64,000 bases of DNA. Origin: Shouchella oshimensis (GTDB taxonomy: Bacteria; Bacillota; Bacilli; Bacillales; Bacillaceae_D). Below are positions 8,002 through 19,359 of this stretch, in pieces. Under the pieces are notes generated by a model, which worked only from the letters and a program-made list of their open reading frames with translations, searched no databases and was not told the origin of the DNA. The translations under genes were made by a program, and so were the position numbers. The DNA is taken from assembly GCF_002019765.1 (NCBI RefSeq), contig NZ_KV917380.1:1168707-1232706 (forward strand). Direction: 5' to 3'. How positions within the stretch are numbered: position 1 is the first letter of the stretch; each line of letters begins with the position of its first letter.

Positions 8002-8044
8002 TTGTTATAAAATTAGAATGAGAATAGATTGATAATCATTAAAA
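8002..8044 (+). promoter_or_regulatory. Probable suf promoter with overlapping Fur-like box
   Basis: TTGTTA, 17 bases, TAGATT form a plausible sigma-A promoter. Directly on and after its -10 box lies TGATAATCATTAAAA (8030-8044), which by eye matches 12 of 15 positions of the 7-1-7 Fur consensus. Iron control of suf would make sense, but in B. subtilis suf is not a classic Fur target as far as I recall, so this is tentative. A hairpin GCAAGTCTG/CAGGCTTGC (8051-8078) lies in the leader. Confidence 0.35.
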
Positions 8045-8101
8045 AAAGCATGCAAGTCTGTTTGAACAAGCAGGCTTGCTTAATTCATGGAGGGAATACA
8101 C

Positions 8102-8893
8102 ATGTCTGTACCTAACTTAAAGATTGAGAATTTACACGTCTCTATTGACGATAAGGAAATCTTAAAGGATTTTAATTTAGAAATAAACGGTGGAGAAATT
8201 CACGCCATTATGGGGCCAAACGGAACAGGTAAATCAACACTTGCTTCTGCTATTATGGGTCACCCTAAATACGAAATTACGAGCGGATCTGTCACAATGG
8301 ACGGGGAAGATGTCCTTGAAATGGAAGTGGACGAGCGTGCTCGTGCGGGGATGTTTTTAGCCATGCAATACCCAAGTGAAATTAGTGGAATTACGAATGC
8401 AGACTTCATGCGTTCAGCGATTAATGCAAACCGTGAAGAAGGCAACGAATTATCTCTTATGAAATTCATTCGTAAAATGGATGAAAAAATGGATGTTCTT
8501 GATATGGATCAATCGTTTGCACAACGTTATTTAAATGAAGGTTTCTCAGGCGGTGAGAAAAAGCGTAATGAAATCCTGCAATTGCTTATGTTAGAACCAC
8601 GTATCGCGATCTTGGATGAAATTGATTCTGGTTTAGATATTGATGCATTAAAAGTTGTATCTGAAGGTGTAAACCAAATGCGTGGTGAAAACTTTGGATG
8701 CTTAATTATTACTCACTATCAACGTTTGCTTGACTATATTACACCAGATAAAGTACACGTTATGATGCAAGGTCGTATCGTAAAATCTGGGGGAGCAGAG
8801 CTTGCTGAGCGTCTTGAAGCAGAAGGATATGACTGGATTAAAGAAGAGCTTGGAATTGAAGATGAGCGAGTGGACGCTGGTCAAGAAGCGTAA
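8102..8893 (+). CDS. sufC: Fe-S cluster assembly ATPase SufC
   Basis: ABC-type ATPase of the SufBCD scaffold, 263 residues, cytoplasmic. Walker [10 protein letters not shown] is at 38-46, the signature region reads [10 protein letters not shown] as typical of SufC (EKKR instead of QQQR), and Walker B is [11 protein letters not shown]. The ATG at 8102 is chosen because GGAGGG lies in the correct place; the ATG 15 bases earlier is part of that ribosome site. It is the first gene of sufC-D-S-U-B, the usual order in Firmicutes. Confidence 0.98.
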   Translation: MSVPNLKIENLHVSIDDKEILKDFNLEINGGEIHAIMGPNGTGKSTLASAIMGHPKYEITSGSVTMDGEDVLEMEVDERARAGMFLAMQYPSEISGITNADFMRSAINANREEGNELSLMKFIRKMDEKMDVLDMDQSFAQRYLNEGFSGGEKKRNEILQLLMLEPRIAILDEIDSGLDIDALKVVSEGVNQMRGENFGCLIITHYQRLLDYITPDKVHVMMQGRIVKSGGAELAERLEAEGYDWIKEELGIEDERVDAGQEA

Positions 8894-8943
8894 TTCAGTG
8901 ACAAAACTGCTTTTAACGATAAAACAGCAAAGGATGGTATTAT

Positions 8944-11904
<2,961 letters not shown>

Positions 11905-11923
11905 CTAATAGGAGGGATTCCGA

Positions 11924-13321
11924 ATGGCTAAAAAAATGCCTGATATCGGTGAATACAAATACGGGTTTTCGGATCGTGACGTATCCATTTTCCGTTCTGG
12001 ACGTGGATTAACAAAAGAGATCGTTGAAGAAATCTCGCGTATGAAAAGCGAACCTAAATGGATGCTAGACTTCCGTTTAAAATCTCTTGAACAATTTTAT
12101 AAAATGCCAATGCCTCAATGGGGTGGCGACCTTTCGGAACTAAACTTTGATGACATTACGTATTACGTTAAAGCATCAGATAAAACAGAGCGTTCTTGGG
12201 ATGAAGTACCGGAAGAAATTAAAAACACGTTTGATAAGCTTGGTATTCCTGAAGCAGAGCAAAAGTATCTAGCAGGTGTGTCGGCTCAGTATGAATCTGA
12301 AGTTGTTTATCACAACATGCAGGAAGATCTAGAAAAGTTGGGCGTTGTTTTTAAAGATACAGATTCTGCATTAAAAGAAAACGAAGATATCTTTAGAGAA
12401 CATTTTGCTTCTGTTATTCCTGCTGCTGATAACAAGTTCTCTGCACTAAATTCAGCTGTATGGTCTGGTGGTTCATTTATCTATGTCCCTAAAGGTGTAA
12501 AAGTTGAAACGCCACTTCAAGCGTATTTCCGAATTAACTCAGAGAATATGGGGCAGTTTGAGCGTACGTTAATTATTGCCGATGAAGACAGCTCTGTTCA
12601 TTACGTTGAGGGTTGTACAGCACCTGTTTATACAACAAACTCACTTCACAGTGCAGTGGTTGAAATCATTGTAAAAGATAACGCATATTGCCGTTATACA
12701 ACGATTCAAAACTGGGCGCCAAACGTATTTAATCTTGTAACAAAGCGTGCGGTTGCTGACAAAGGTGCAACAATGGAATGGGTAGATGGAAACATCGGTT
12801 CTAAATTAACGATGAAATACCCAGCTGTTATTATGCGTGGAGAAGGCGCGAAAGGTACAGTTCTTTCCATTGCGATTGCAGGAAAAGGTCAACATCAAGA
12901 TGCTGGTGCAAAAGTAACGCATCTTGCGCCAAATTGTTCGTCTACCATTGTATCGAAATCCATTTCAAAACAAGGTGGTAAAGTAACGTACCGTGGAATT
13001 TGTCACTTTGGACGTAAATCAGATGGATCAAAATCTAAAATTGAGTGTGATACACTCATCATGGATAATGAGTCCACTTCTGATACAATCCCATACAATG
13101 AGATTTTGAACAATAACATCACTCTTGAACATGAAGCAACGGTATCAAAAGTGTCTGAGGATCAATTGTTCTATCTTATGAGCCGTGGTCTTGGTGAAGA
13201 AGAAGCGACAGAAATGATCGTTATGGGCTTCATTGAACCATTCACAAAAGAACTTCCAATGGAATATGCCGTTGAAATGAACCGTCTTATCAAGTTTGAG
13301 ATGGAAGGTTCAATCGGGTAA
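11924..13321 (+). CDS. sufB: Fe-S cluster assembly protein SufB
   Basis: SufB, 465 residues, the scaffold subunit that receives sulfur and holds the nascent cluster. It has the family's highly conserved C-terminal half, including [16 protein letters not shown] in [11 protein letters not shown] and the [20 protein letters not shown] block. An AGGAGGG ribosome site precedes its ATG. It is the last gene of the operon, followed by two terminators. Confidence 0.98.
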   Translation: MAKKMPDIGEYKYGFSDRDVSIFRSGRGLTKEIVEEISRMKSEPKWMLDFRLKSLEQFYKMPMPQWGGDLSELNFDDITYYVKASDKTERSWDEVPEEIKNTFDKLGIPEAEQKYLAGVSAQYESEVVYHNMQEDLEKLGVVFKDTDSALKENEDIFREHFASVIPAADNKFSALNSAVWSGGSFIYVPKGVKVETPLQAYFRINSENMGQFERTLIIADEDSSVHYVEGCTAPVYTTNSLHSAVVEIIVKDNAYCRYTTIQNWAPNVFNLVTKRAVADKGATMEWVDGNIGSKLTMKYPAVIMRGEGAKGTVLSIAIAGKGQHQDAGAKVTHLAPNCSSTIVSKSISKQGGKVTYRGICHFGRKSDGSKSKIECDTLIMDNESTSDTIPYNEILNNNITLEHEATVSKVSEDQLFYLMSRGLGEEEATEMIVMGFIEPFTKELPMEYAVEMNRLIKFEMEGSIG

Positions 13322-13340
13322 TTTAGACCCTTTTGATAGA

Positions 13341-13374
13341 AAGAGAAGAGCGAATGCCGTTCTTCTCTTTTTTA
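13341..13374 (+). terminator. Intrinsic terminator of the suf operon
   Basis: AGAGAAGAGCG and CGTTCTTCTCT form a stem with a wobble pair, followed by TTTTTT. Confidence 0.85.
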
Positions 13375-13439
13375 TGGGAAAAGACAATTGATGAGCTTTT
13401 GCAATTAACTAGTTTGAAGGGTTCCTGTTTTAAGTAGAC

Positions 13440-13467
13440 GAGAGAATCGCATTTCTCTCTTTTTTAC
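13440..13467 (+). terminator. Second intrinsic terminator between sufB and yunF
   Basis: GAGAGAA/TTCTCTC perfect stem with a six-base loop and a following T run, about 70 bases after the first terminator. Confidence 0.75.
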
Positions 13468-13504
13468 GTTAAAATAGAAAAAAACATCTCTGGAGGAACA
13501 GAAT

Positions 13505-14350
13505 GTGATATACATTGGTTTAACCGGGTGGGGCGACCATTATTCATTATATGAAGGGGTTAAGTCTCATCAGAAATTAGAGACGTATGCTGGTTATTTT
13601 CCTATTGTGGAACTAGATTCTAGCTTTTATGCTGTGCAATCGAGAGCATCAATGGAGAAATGGATTCGGGAAACACCCAATTCGTTTAAATTTATTGTGA
13701 AAGCTTATCAAGACATTACGGGGCACCAGCGCGGTGAATCGCCTTTTTCATCTAGAGATCAAATGTATGAAGCGTTTAAAGATTCGTTAGAGCCACTAAT
13801 ACAGGCAAATAAATTAGCAATGGTTTTATGTCAATTTCCACCGTGGTTTGATGTAACGACAAAACATGTTCATGCGCTAAGGTTTGTTCGTGAAAAGCTT
13901 AGAGATTTTCCGACAGCCCTCGAGTTTCGTCATCAATCATGGTTTGATGCTCCATATAAAGAGAAAACGTTACAGTATATGCGAGAAGATGATTGGATAC
14001 ATAGTATTTGTGATGAACCTCAAGCTGGCCCAGGCTCGATTCCTACCATTTTAGAACCGACGACAAAAGAAAAAACGCTTGTGCGATTCCATGGTCGCAA
14101 TCGTCACGGTTGGAATGGTCCTCGTAACGGAGAGAACTGGCGTGATGTTCGTTATCTCTACGATTACAATCAGCAAGAATTAAAGGAATGGGAAGAAAAC
14201 TTGCAACGCTTGTCGCAAAAAGTGGATGATGTGTTTGTTGTATTCAATAACAATTCTGGCGGTCATGCGGCAGGCAATGCCCGGTCGCTTATCCAAAATA
14301 TGAATATCGCATACAAAGACTTAGCATCGCGACAGCTTGATTTATTTTAA
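13505..14350 (+). CDS. yunF: DUF72 family protein YunF
   Basis: A 281-residue DUF72 (TIM-barrel-like) protein; start is GTG 13505 after CTGGAGG. Family marks seen are YIGLTGWGDH at the N-terminus, the FVVELDSSFYA-like strand (here IVELDSSFYAVQ), QFPPWF, ALEFRHQSWF and RFHGRNRHGW. It is soluble with no signal peptide. The enzymatic function of the family is not established. Heads the yunF-E-D-C run found in B. subtilis. Confidence 0.88.
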   Translation: MIYIGLTGWGDHYSLYEGVKSHQKLETYAGYFPIVELDSSFYAVQSRASMEKWIRETPNSFKFIVKAYQDITGHQRGESPFSSRDQMYEAFKDSLEPLIQANKLAMVLCQFPPWFDVTTKHVHALRFVREKLRDFPTALEFRHQSWFDAPYKEKTLQYMREDDWIHSICDEPQAGPGSIPTILEPTTKEKTLVRFHGRNRHGWNGPRNGENWRDVRYLYDYNQQELKEWEENLQRLSQKVDDVFVVFNNNSGGHAAGNARSLIQNMNIAYKDLASRQLDLF

Positions 14351-14368
14351 AAGCTAGGAGAATGACTT

Positions 14369-15187
14369 GTGTTTATTATCCTTTTTCTTACTGTAGGTTT
14401 TATAGCAGGTGCTTTTGGAAGTCTGCTCGGTCTTGGTGGCGGCGTTATTGTCGTTCCTGCATTGCTACTATTACCATTAGTGTTAGTAGATGTACCAATA
14501 CTATCGTCTCAGGCGGCTGCGGGAACGTCCCTCGCTACAATGATTGTTACTGGCATTTCTTCTGTGATCGCTTATGGGAAACAGCATACAATTGATGTGA
14601 AAAGCGGGTTTATCTTTCTCATTGGTATAGCACCTGGAGCGATACTAGGAACTTTTGTAAGTCGACTCCTACCCACTGATGCATTTCTTATTTATTTCGG
14701 CTTTTTTATGCTGCTTATTGCGTTAAGCTTGTTTTTTAGACCTCAACAGCATAAAGAAAAAAAGGTAGAGAAAGCATACTGGCGAACAGGTATTGATGAC
14801 ACTGGAAAGCCGTATGCTTATGGGTTTTCTTACCCTACTGCCATTCTTATTAGCGTTGTGGTCGGTTTCTTATCGAGTTTATTTGGTGTTGGTGGTGGGG
14901 CAATTATGGTGCCTGTGATGATGCTTTTATTCGGTTTTCCGATAAAGATTGCGACTGCCACTGCCATGTTGCTTGTCTTATTCTCAGCAATTATTGGTAC
15001 TGGTGCCTACGCAGTGAGTGGACATGTTGAGTGGTTACTCGTTCTTGCCCTTATTCCAGGCGCTTATTTCGGAGCGAAGTGTGGCGCTTGGCTAAATCGC
15101 CGTTTACAATCAACTGTACTAATGATTGTGATGAGAATTGTCTTTATTGCTCTTGCCATTCAACTAATCATTCAAGGCATCATGTAA
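14369..15187 (+). CDS. yunE: TauE/SafE family membrane exporter YunE
   Basis: A 272-residue membrane protein with about eight helices arranged as two related halves. Each half begins with a glycine-rich motif: GSLLGLGGGVIVVPAL and SLFGVGGGAIMVPVM. This is the signature of the TauE/SafE (DUF81) family of putative sulfite/organosulfonate exporters. Start is GTG 14369 with AGGAG upstream. Substrate is unknown. Confidence 0.88.
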   Translation: MFIILFLTVGFIAGAFGSLLGLGGGVIVVPALLLLPLVLVDVPILSSQAAAGTSLATMIVTGISSVIAYGKQHTIDVKSGFIFLIGIAPGAILGTFVSRLLPTDAFLIYFGFFMLLIALSLFFRPQQHKEKKVEKAYWRTGIDDTGKPYAYGFSYPTAILISVVVGFLSSLFGVGGGAIMVPVMMLLFGFPIKIATATAMLLVLFSAIIGTGAYAVSGHVEWLLVLALIPGAYFGAKCGAWLNRRLQSTVLMIVMRIVFIALAIQLIIQGIM

Positions 15188-15215
15188 ACCAGCTTGCTTC
15201 AAGGAGGAAACCATC

Positions 15216-16571
15216 ATTACAACGACTATATCCATTTATCATACGAATGACATTCACAGTGGTTTTAACCATTGGGCGAATATTGTTGGTCATATAAAAA
15301 ATAGCCAAAAAGAACACGTTCGCTACGTTGATTTAGGAGATCATGCGGATCGAGCAAATCCAATGACAGAAGCAACTGGGGGCATCGGAAACATTCAATT
15401 ACTAAATGAAGCGAATGTAGACTTTGCTACCATTGGGAATAATGAAGGGGTTACGTTCTCGCAAAAAATGTTAGATGACATGTATAGTGAAGCGGACTTT
15501 AACGTTATTGTTGCAAACTTGATTGACCGAAAAACTGGTTTGCGCCCGAGCTGGGCAGTTCCACACCATATCGATACCATTGCAGGGTTACAAATAGCTT
15601 ATATTGGCTACACATCTGCCATGACGCATTTTTATGAACAACTTGGTTGGGATGTATCATATACCATTGAAGGAATCCAAGCACATGTAGACCAATTAAA
15701 AGAAAAAGTAGACGCAGTGATCCTTCTATCTCATTTAGGACTCCCTAAAGACGAACAGATTGCGAATGAGGTGGAAGGAATTACCGCCATTATTGGCGCA
15801 CACACCCATCATAGTTTACAAGATGGATTAAAAGTAAAAGATACATGGATAACCCAAGCAGGAAAGCATGGGAATGTATTTGGAGAGCTAACGTTAGTAT
15901 TTGAAAAGAAGGATCTCATAAGCGTTCAACCAACTTTAATTGACCCTACCAATCGTATAGAAGACAAAGGAAGTAAACAGCTGTTAGCATCATTAAATAA
16001 AGAAGCTAAGGAGGCACTATCACAACCAATTGTTTCGCTTGTTAAACCTTTTGATGTAAAATGGTTTGAGCCATCGGTTGCAACACAGGCATTATGTGAT
16101 GCATTAACAGAGTGGTGTGACGAAGAAATTGGAATGATGAATGCCGGTGTACTAATGGAGAGTTTGCCGAAAGGCGATGTGACGTATGGGGATGTTCACC
16201 GTATTTGCCCCCATCCCATTAACCCATGTATTGTTGAGTTAACAGGGAAGCAGCTAATTGAGACGATACGTCGTGCACAGACAGATGATATTGTGAAATT
16301 AGAGCTAAAAGGCTTTGGATTTCGTGGCAAAGTATTAGGTTTAATGCTGTTTACTGGAATTACGATTACAACAACAGGGATTCTTGTAAACGAAAAACCC
16401 ATTGTTGAAACGAAGCTTTACCGATTGGCTACACTGGATATGTACACGTTTGGGTTTTTGTTTCCCCATATTGCCAATGCAGAAAGGAAGCATTATTTAC
16501 TACCCGAGTTTTTACGTGATATCCTAGCAAAATTATTGCAGACAGGAACAAACAAGCTTACTTTTTCATAA
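15216..16571 (+). CDS. yunD: 5'-nucleotidase/metallophosphoesterase YunD with apparent ATT start
   Basis: A metallophosphatase of the UshA/5'-nucleotidase family, 451 residues when read from ATT 15216. The first metal motif IYHTNDIHS lies at residues 5-13, followed by DLGDHADRANP and the GNNEGVTF and GAHTHH metal motifs, then the C-terminal nucleotidase domain (GDVTYGDVHRICP). The first ATG (15363) would delete both leading metal motifs, so it cannot be the start. AAGGAGG (15201-15207) is eight bases before the ATT; an ATC at 15213 is the other option. No signal peptide, so it is cytosolic, unlike UshA. Confidence 0.85.
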   Translation: MTTTISIYHTNDIHSGFNHWANIVGHIKNSQKEHVRYVDLGDHADRANPMTEATGGIGNIQLLNEANVDFATIGNNEGVTFSQKMLDDMYSEADFNVIVANLIDRKTGLRPSWAVPHHIDTIAGLQIAYIGYTSAMTHFYEQLGWDVSYTIEGIQAHVDQLKEKVDAVILLSHLGLPKDEQIANEVEGITAIIGAHTHHSLQDGLKVKDTWITQAGKHGNVFGELTLVFEKKDLISVQPTLIDPTNRIEDKGSKQLLASLNKEAKEALSQPIVSLVKPFDVKWFEPSVATQALCDALTEWCDEEIGMMNAGVLMESLPKGDVTYGDVHRICPHPINPCIVELTGKQLIETIRRAQTDDIVKLELKGFGFRGKVLGLMLFTGITITTTGILVNEKPIVETKLYRLATLDMYTFGFLFPHIANAERKHYLLPEFLRDILAKLLQTGTNKLTFS

Positions 16572-16609
16572 TGTGTGAAGAAATGAGATGAAAAAGGAGC
16601 GATTGTTCC

Positions 16610-16921
16610 ATGATTAATGTTGATCCAATTAGCATTGAAGGGGAAACGTTTTTGGCGATCACCGTTAAATTGCCAAAAACCAACTTTATGGCTGTAACAT
16701 GTGATGCTGGTTATATTATGTGCGGAGCATTGGATGTTGCGCTGTTAAATGAAAAACTAAAAGAACGTGGCATTCTCGCTGCTAGAGCGGTCGGTGTCCG
16801 TACAATTGATCAATTGTTAGATGCGCCCCTTGAATCGGTCACGTTTAAATGCGAAGAATTAGGCATAACAAAAGGGACAATTGGTAAAGAAGCACTTCTA
16901 AAAATGAAACAAGCAGAGTGA
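16610..16921 (+). CDS. yunC: DUF1805 family protein YunC
   Basis: A 103-residue protein of the DUF1805 family, matching B. subtilis YunC in size and position after yunD. Conserved features are the glycine/cysteine segment [18 protein letters not shown] and the [16 protein letters not shown] block. It has an AAAGGAG site before the ATG. Function unknown. Confidence 0.82.
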   Translation: MINVDPISIEGETFLAITVKLPKTNFMAVTCDAGYIMCGALDVALLNEKLKERGILAARAVGVRTIDQLLDAPLESVTFKCEELGITKGTIGKEALLKMKQAE

Positions 16922-16937
16922 AGGGATGAAGCAAACA

Positions 16938-17732
16938 ATGAAGCAGTATTTACAGCTATGCGAGCATGTGCTAACACACGGCTCGCAAAAATCAGATCGG
17001 ACAGGCACTGGAACAATAAGTACATTTGGATATCAAATGAGATTTAATTTAAAAGAGGGTTTTCCAGTTGTAACAACGAAAAAAGTGCATCTGCGCTCCA
17101 TTATCCATGAGCTCCTGTGGTTTTTACAAGGTGATACGAATATAAAGTATTTACAAGATAATGGTGTGCGCATTTGGAATGAATGGGCAGATGAAACTGG
17201 CGATTTAGGTCCTGTTTATGGAAAGCAATGGCGTTCATGGGAAGGAGCAAACGGAAAGACAGTTGATCAAATAAAAGAAGTGGTGGAACAAATAAAAACA
17301 AATCCTGATTCACGACGCCTCATTGTAAATGCATGGAACGTTTCAGAAATAGATGATATGGCACTGGCGCCTTGCCACTGTCTCTTCCAATTTTATGTTC
17401 AAGATGGGAAACTTTCCTGCCAACTTTATCAGCGGAGCGCCGACGTCTTTTTAGGAGTTCCATTTAATATTGCCTCTTACGCGTTGTTAACAATGATGAT
17501 TGCCCAAGTATGTGATTTAGAGCCAGGTGAATTTGTTCATACATTTGGTGATGCACACCTTTACTCAAATCATATTGAACAAGCAAAACTACAACTTTCA
17601 AGAGAGCCACATCCATTGCCAACGATGAAATTAAACCCAGAAGTAAACGATATCTTTTCGTTTACATTTGAAGATTTCGAACTAGTTGGCTATGAAGCTC
17701 ATCCGCATATAAAAGCAGAGGTGTCTGTATGA
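16938..17732 (+). CDS. thyA: Thymidylate synthase ThyA
   Basis: Classical folate-dependent thymidylate synthase making dTMP from dUMP. From ATG 16938 it is 264 residues, the same length as E. coli ThyA, with the catalytic cysteine at C146 in [11 protein letters not shown]. The ATG 12 bases upstream directly abuts AAGGG and is less likely. [19 protein letters not shown] is the dUMP/folate block. It overlaps dfrA by four bases, coupling it to the enzyme that regenerates tetrahydrofolate. This pair interrupts the yun gene run known from B. subtilis. Confidence 0.98.
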   Translation: MKQYLQLCEHVLTHGSQKSDRTGTGTISTFGYQMRFNLKEGFPVVTTKKVHLRSIIHELLWFLQGDTNIKYLQDNGVRIWNEWADETGDLGPVYGKQWRSWEGANGKTVDQIKEVVEQIKTNPDSRRLIVNAWNVSEIDDMALAPCHCLFQFYVQDGKLSCQLYQRSADVFLGVPFNIASYALLTMMIAQVCDLEPGEFVHTFGDAHLYSNHIEQAKLQLSREPHPLPTMKLNPEVNDIFSFTFEDFELVGYEAHPHIKAEVSV

Positions 17733-18211
17733 TTACATTCGTATATGCACGTGATCAGGCGTATGGTATTGGAAAGAACAATGACATGCCTTGGCACCTT
17801 CCTGCTGATTTAAAGCATTTTAAACAAACGACAACGGGTAAGACGATTGTGATGGGAAGAAAAACATTTGATTCTATGAATGGACCATTACCGAATCGTC
17901 GCAACATCGTGTTAACGAGAAATCGATCGTTTACTGCACCAGATACAGACGTTGTATATTCTGTGGATGACGTATTAGCGCTCAGTAAAGAACAAGAGAT
18001 CTTTGTCATCGGTGGTACAGAAATCTTTAACTTGTTTTGGAATCATTGTGATAAACAAATTGTGACCGTTATTGAAGACACTTTTGATGCAGATACGTTT
18101 GTGCCTGCATTGAAAGATGACGAGTGGGAGCTCGTTGAAGCTGTTGCTGGTACAATGGACGAAAAAAACCGCTATCCCCATGAATACCGTACGTACGTAA
18201 GAAAGACTTAA
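17729..18211 (+). CDS. dfrA: Dihydrofolate reductase
   Basis: Dihydrofolate reductase, 160 residues, the usual size for the chromosomal enzyme. It shows the Met20-loop segment [16 protein letters not shown] with the active-site aspartate in the helix that follows, [11 protein letters not shown] for NADPH binding and [12 protein letters not shown]. It overlaps thyA by four bases, so dihydrofolate made by ThyA is reduced by a co-translated partner. Confidence 0.97.
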   Translation: MITFVYARDQAYGIGKNNDMPWHLPADLKHFKQTTTGKTIVMGRKTFDSMNGPLPNRRNIVLTRNRSFTAPDTDVVYSVDDVLALSKEQEIFVIGGTEIFNLFWNHCDKQIVTVIEDTFDADTFVPALKDDEWELVEAVAGTMDEKNRYPHEYRTYVRKT

Positions 18212-18232
18212 ATTTTTAGTTCGAAGCCTAGT

Positions 18233-18260
18233 CCCTCTTGCATAGAAATCAATAAGAGGG
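18233..18260 (+). promoter_or_regulatory. Hairpin covering the yunB ribosome site
   Basis: CCCTCTT (18233-18239) pairs with AAGAGGG (18254-18260), and the 3' arm is part of the purine-rich ribosome site of yunB. It may stop translation on read-through transcripts from dfrA. There is no T tract, so it is not a terminator. Confidence 0.4.
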
Positions 18261-18272
18261 GGTGGGCTAATT

Positions 18273-19019
18273 TTGCGTAAACGTTACCGATTTCAACCAA
18301 TTAAAGGCTCAAAGCAATCACAAGCTCCGTTACCTTTTCGCTATGTACTTCTATTATCATTCGTCTTGTTTGCGATCCTTTCCATACAAGGGCTGTGGTT
18401 TGTAGACTCTCAATTAAGACCGATAATATCCCAAATCGCTCAAAGAGAGATGGAGCGAGTTGCTACGTATACGATCGAACAAGCGATGGCAGAAGAGTTA
18501 TCTCAAATGGACATGAGTGAGATTTTTATTAAAGAAACGAATAATGATGGACTTGTCGTTTTTCTTGATGTCAATACTCAAAAATATAATGAGCTAATGG
18601 GGAGAGTACAAACCCGTGTTCATGAAGTCATTAACCATGTACAGCGTGGAGAAGTGAATAGTTATGGCGATGATAACCCGATCGTTGCGACCATTCCTCT
18701 AGGAAGAGCACTAAATAATGCGCTTTTAACCGACGTAGGACCGGGCATTCCAATCCGGTTTGCATTAATGGGCGATGCAAAAGTGCAAATGCGGGACGAA
18801 GCAGAAACCCTTGGGATTAACAACACGCGTTTATCATTCTATGTCAACATCGACGTCAATATGGATGTGATCTTGCCATTCTCAGAGGTATCAGAGACGA
18901 TTTCGGTTGAACTACCAGCTGGTTTTGCTTATGTAGCTGGACCAGTGCCTCAATTCTATGGTGGTCAGGGTGGTTTTGGTTATCCAGTTATTGGAGAAGA
19001 AGAAATAAAGCAGGATTAG
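18273..19019 (+). CDS. yunB: Sporulation protein YunB
   Basis: A 248-residue protein matching sporulation protein YunB. One N-terminal membrane helix (about residues 25-48) is followed by an extracytoplasmic domain with QIAQREMERVATYTIEQAM, a segment shared with the stage II/YunB family. Start is TTG 18273 after AAGAGGGGG. Family knowledge: expressed in the mother cell and needed for efficient spore formation. Exact role is unclear. Confidence 0.85.
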   Translation: MRKRYRFQPIKGSKQSQAPLPFRYVLLLSFVLFAILSIQGLWFVDSQLRPIISQIAQREMERVATYTIEQAMAEELSQMDMSEIFIKETNNDGLVVFLDVNTQKYNELMGRVQTRVHEVINHVQRGEVNSYGDDNPIVATIPLGRALNNALLTDVGPGIPIRFALMGDAKVQMRDEAETLGINNTRLSFYVNIDVNMDVILPFSEVSETISVELPAGFAYVAGPVPQFYGGQGGFGYPVIGEEEIKQD

Positions 19020-19088
19020 TAAAAATGTCGTAATTTGTCATTGTTTGTTAAAGAATCGTGTGGTAAGATAGAGTACGAATTGAATAGA

Positions 19089-19274
19089 ACACCTCATCTG
19101 CTTGATGGGGTAGAGGCGCAAAAAAAATCAGTACACATTAGGAGCTAGAACAGCAATGAGCGGTGTGGAAAGGTTTTTTTGCCGAAGCGAAAAGAAATGT
19201 TCACTTCTTTTTAGCTGGGTCGTCATTGAATAAATGACGGACTGTCACAGGAAACTGTGGAGGACTACTATGGA
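19089..19274 (+). ncRNA. Lysine riboswitch (L-box)
   Basis: Conserved L-box elements appear in order: GTAGAGGCGC (19109-19119), AGTA near 19130, AAGGTTTTTTTGCCGAAGC, GCTGGGTCGTC, GACTGTCAC and the closing GTGGAGGACTACT. This five-way-junction aptamer is followed by a clear terminator and then a transporter gene. Lysine binding should favour termination. Confidence 0.92.
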
Positions 19275-19293
19275 TGGGACTGTTAATTGTTTG

Positions 19294-19330
19294 AGACAAT
19301 AATGGATGTAAACCATGATTGTCTTTTTTT
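19294..19330 (+). terminator. Riboswitch-controlled terminator
   Basis: GACAAT/ATTGTC with an inner ATGG/CCAT stem, followed by seven T. It is placed directly after the lysine aptamer and about 30 bases before the transporter start. Confidence 0.9.
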
Positions 19331-19359
19331 ATTGAATACAGTCTCTTAAGGAGAGGTAA

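Noticed and set aside
14362-14595. Plus-strand frames overlapping yunE (14362-14595, 15031-15297)
   Set aside because: They are out-of-frame shadows of yunE and the yunD start, with cysteine-rich nonsense composition and no ribosome site.
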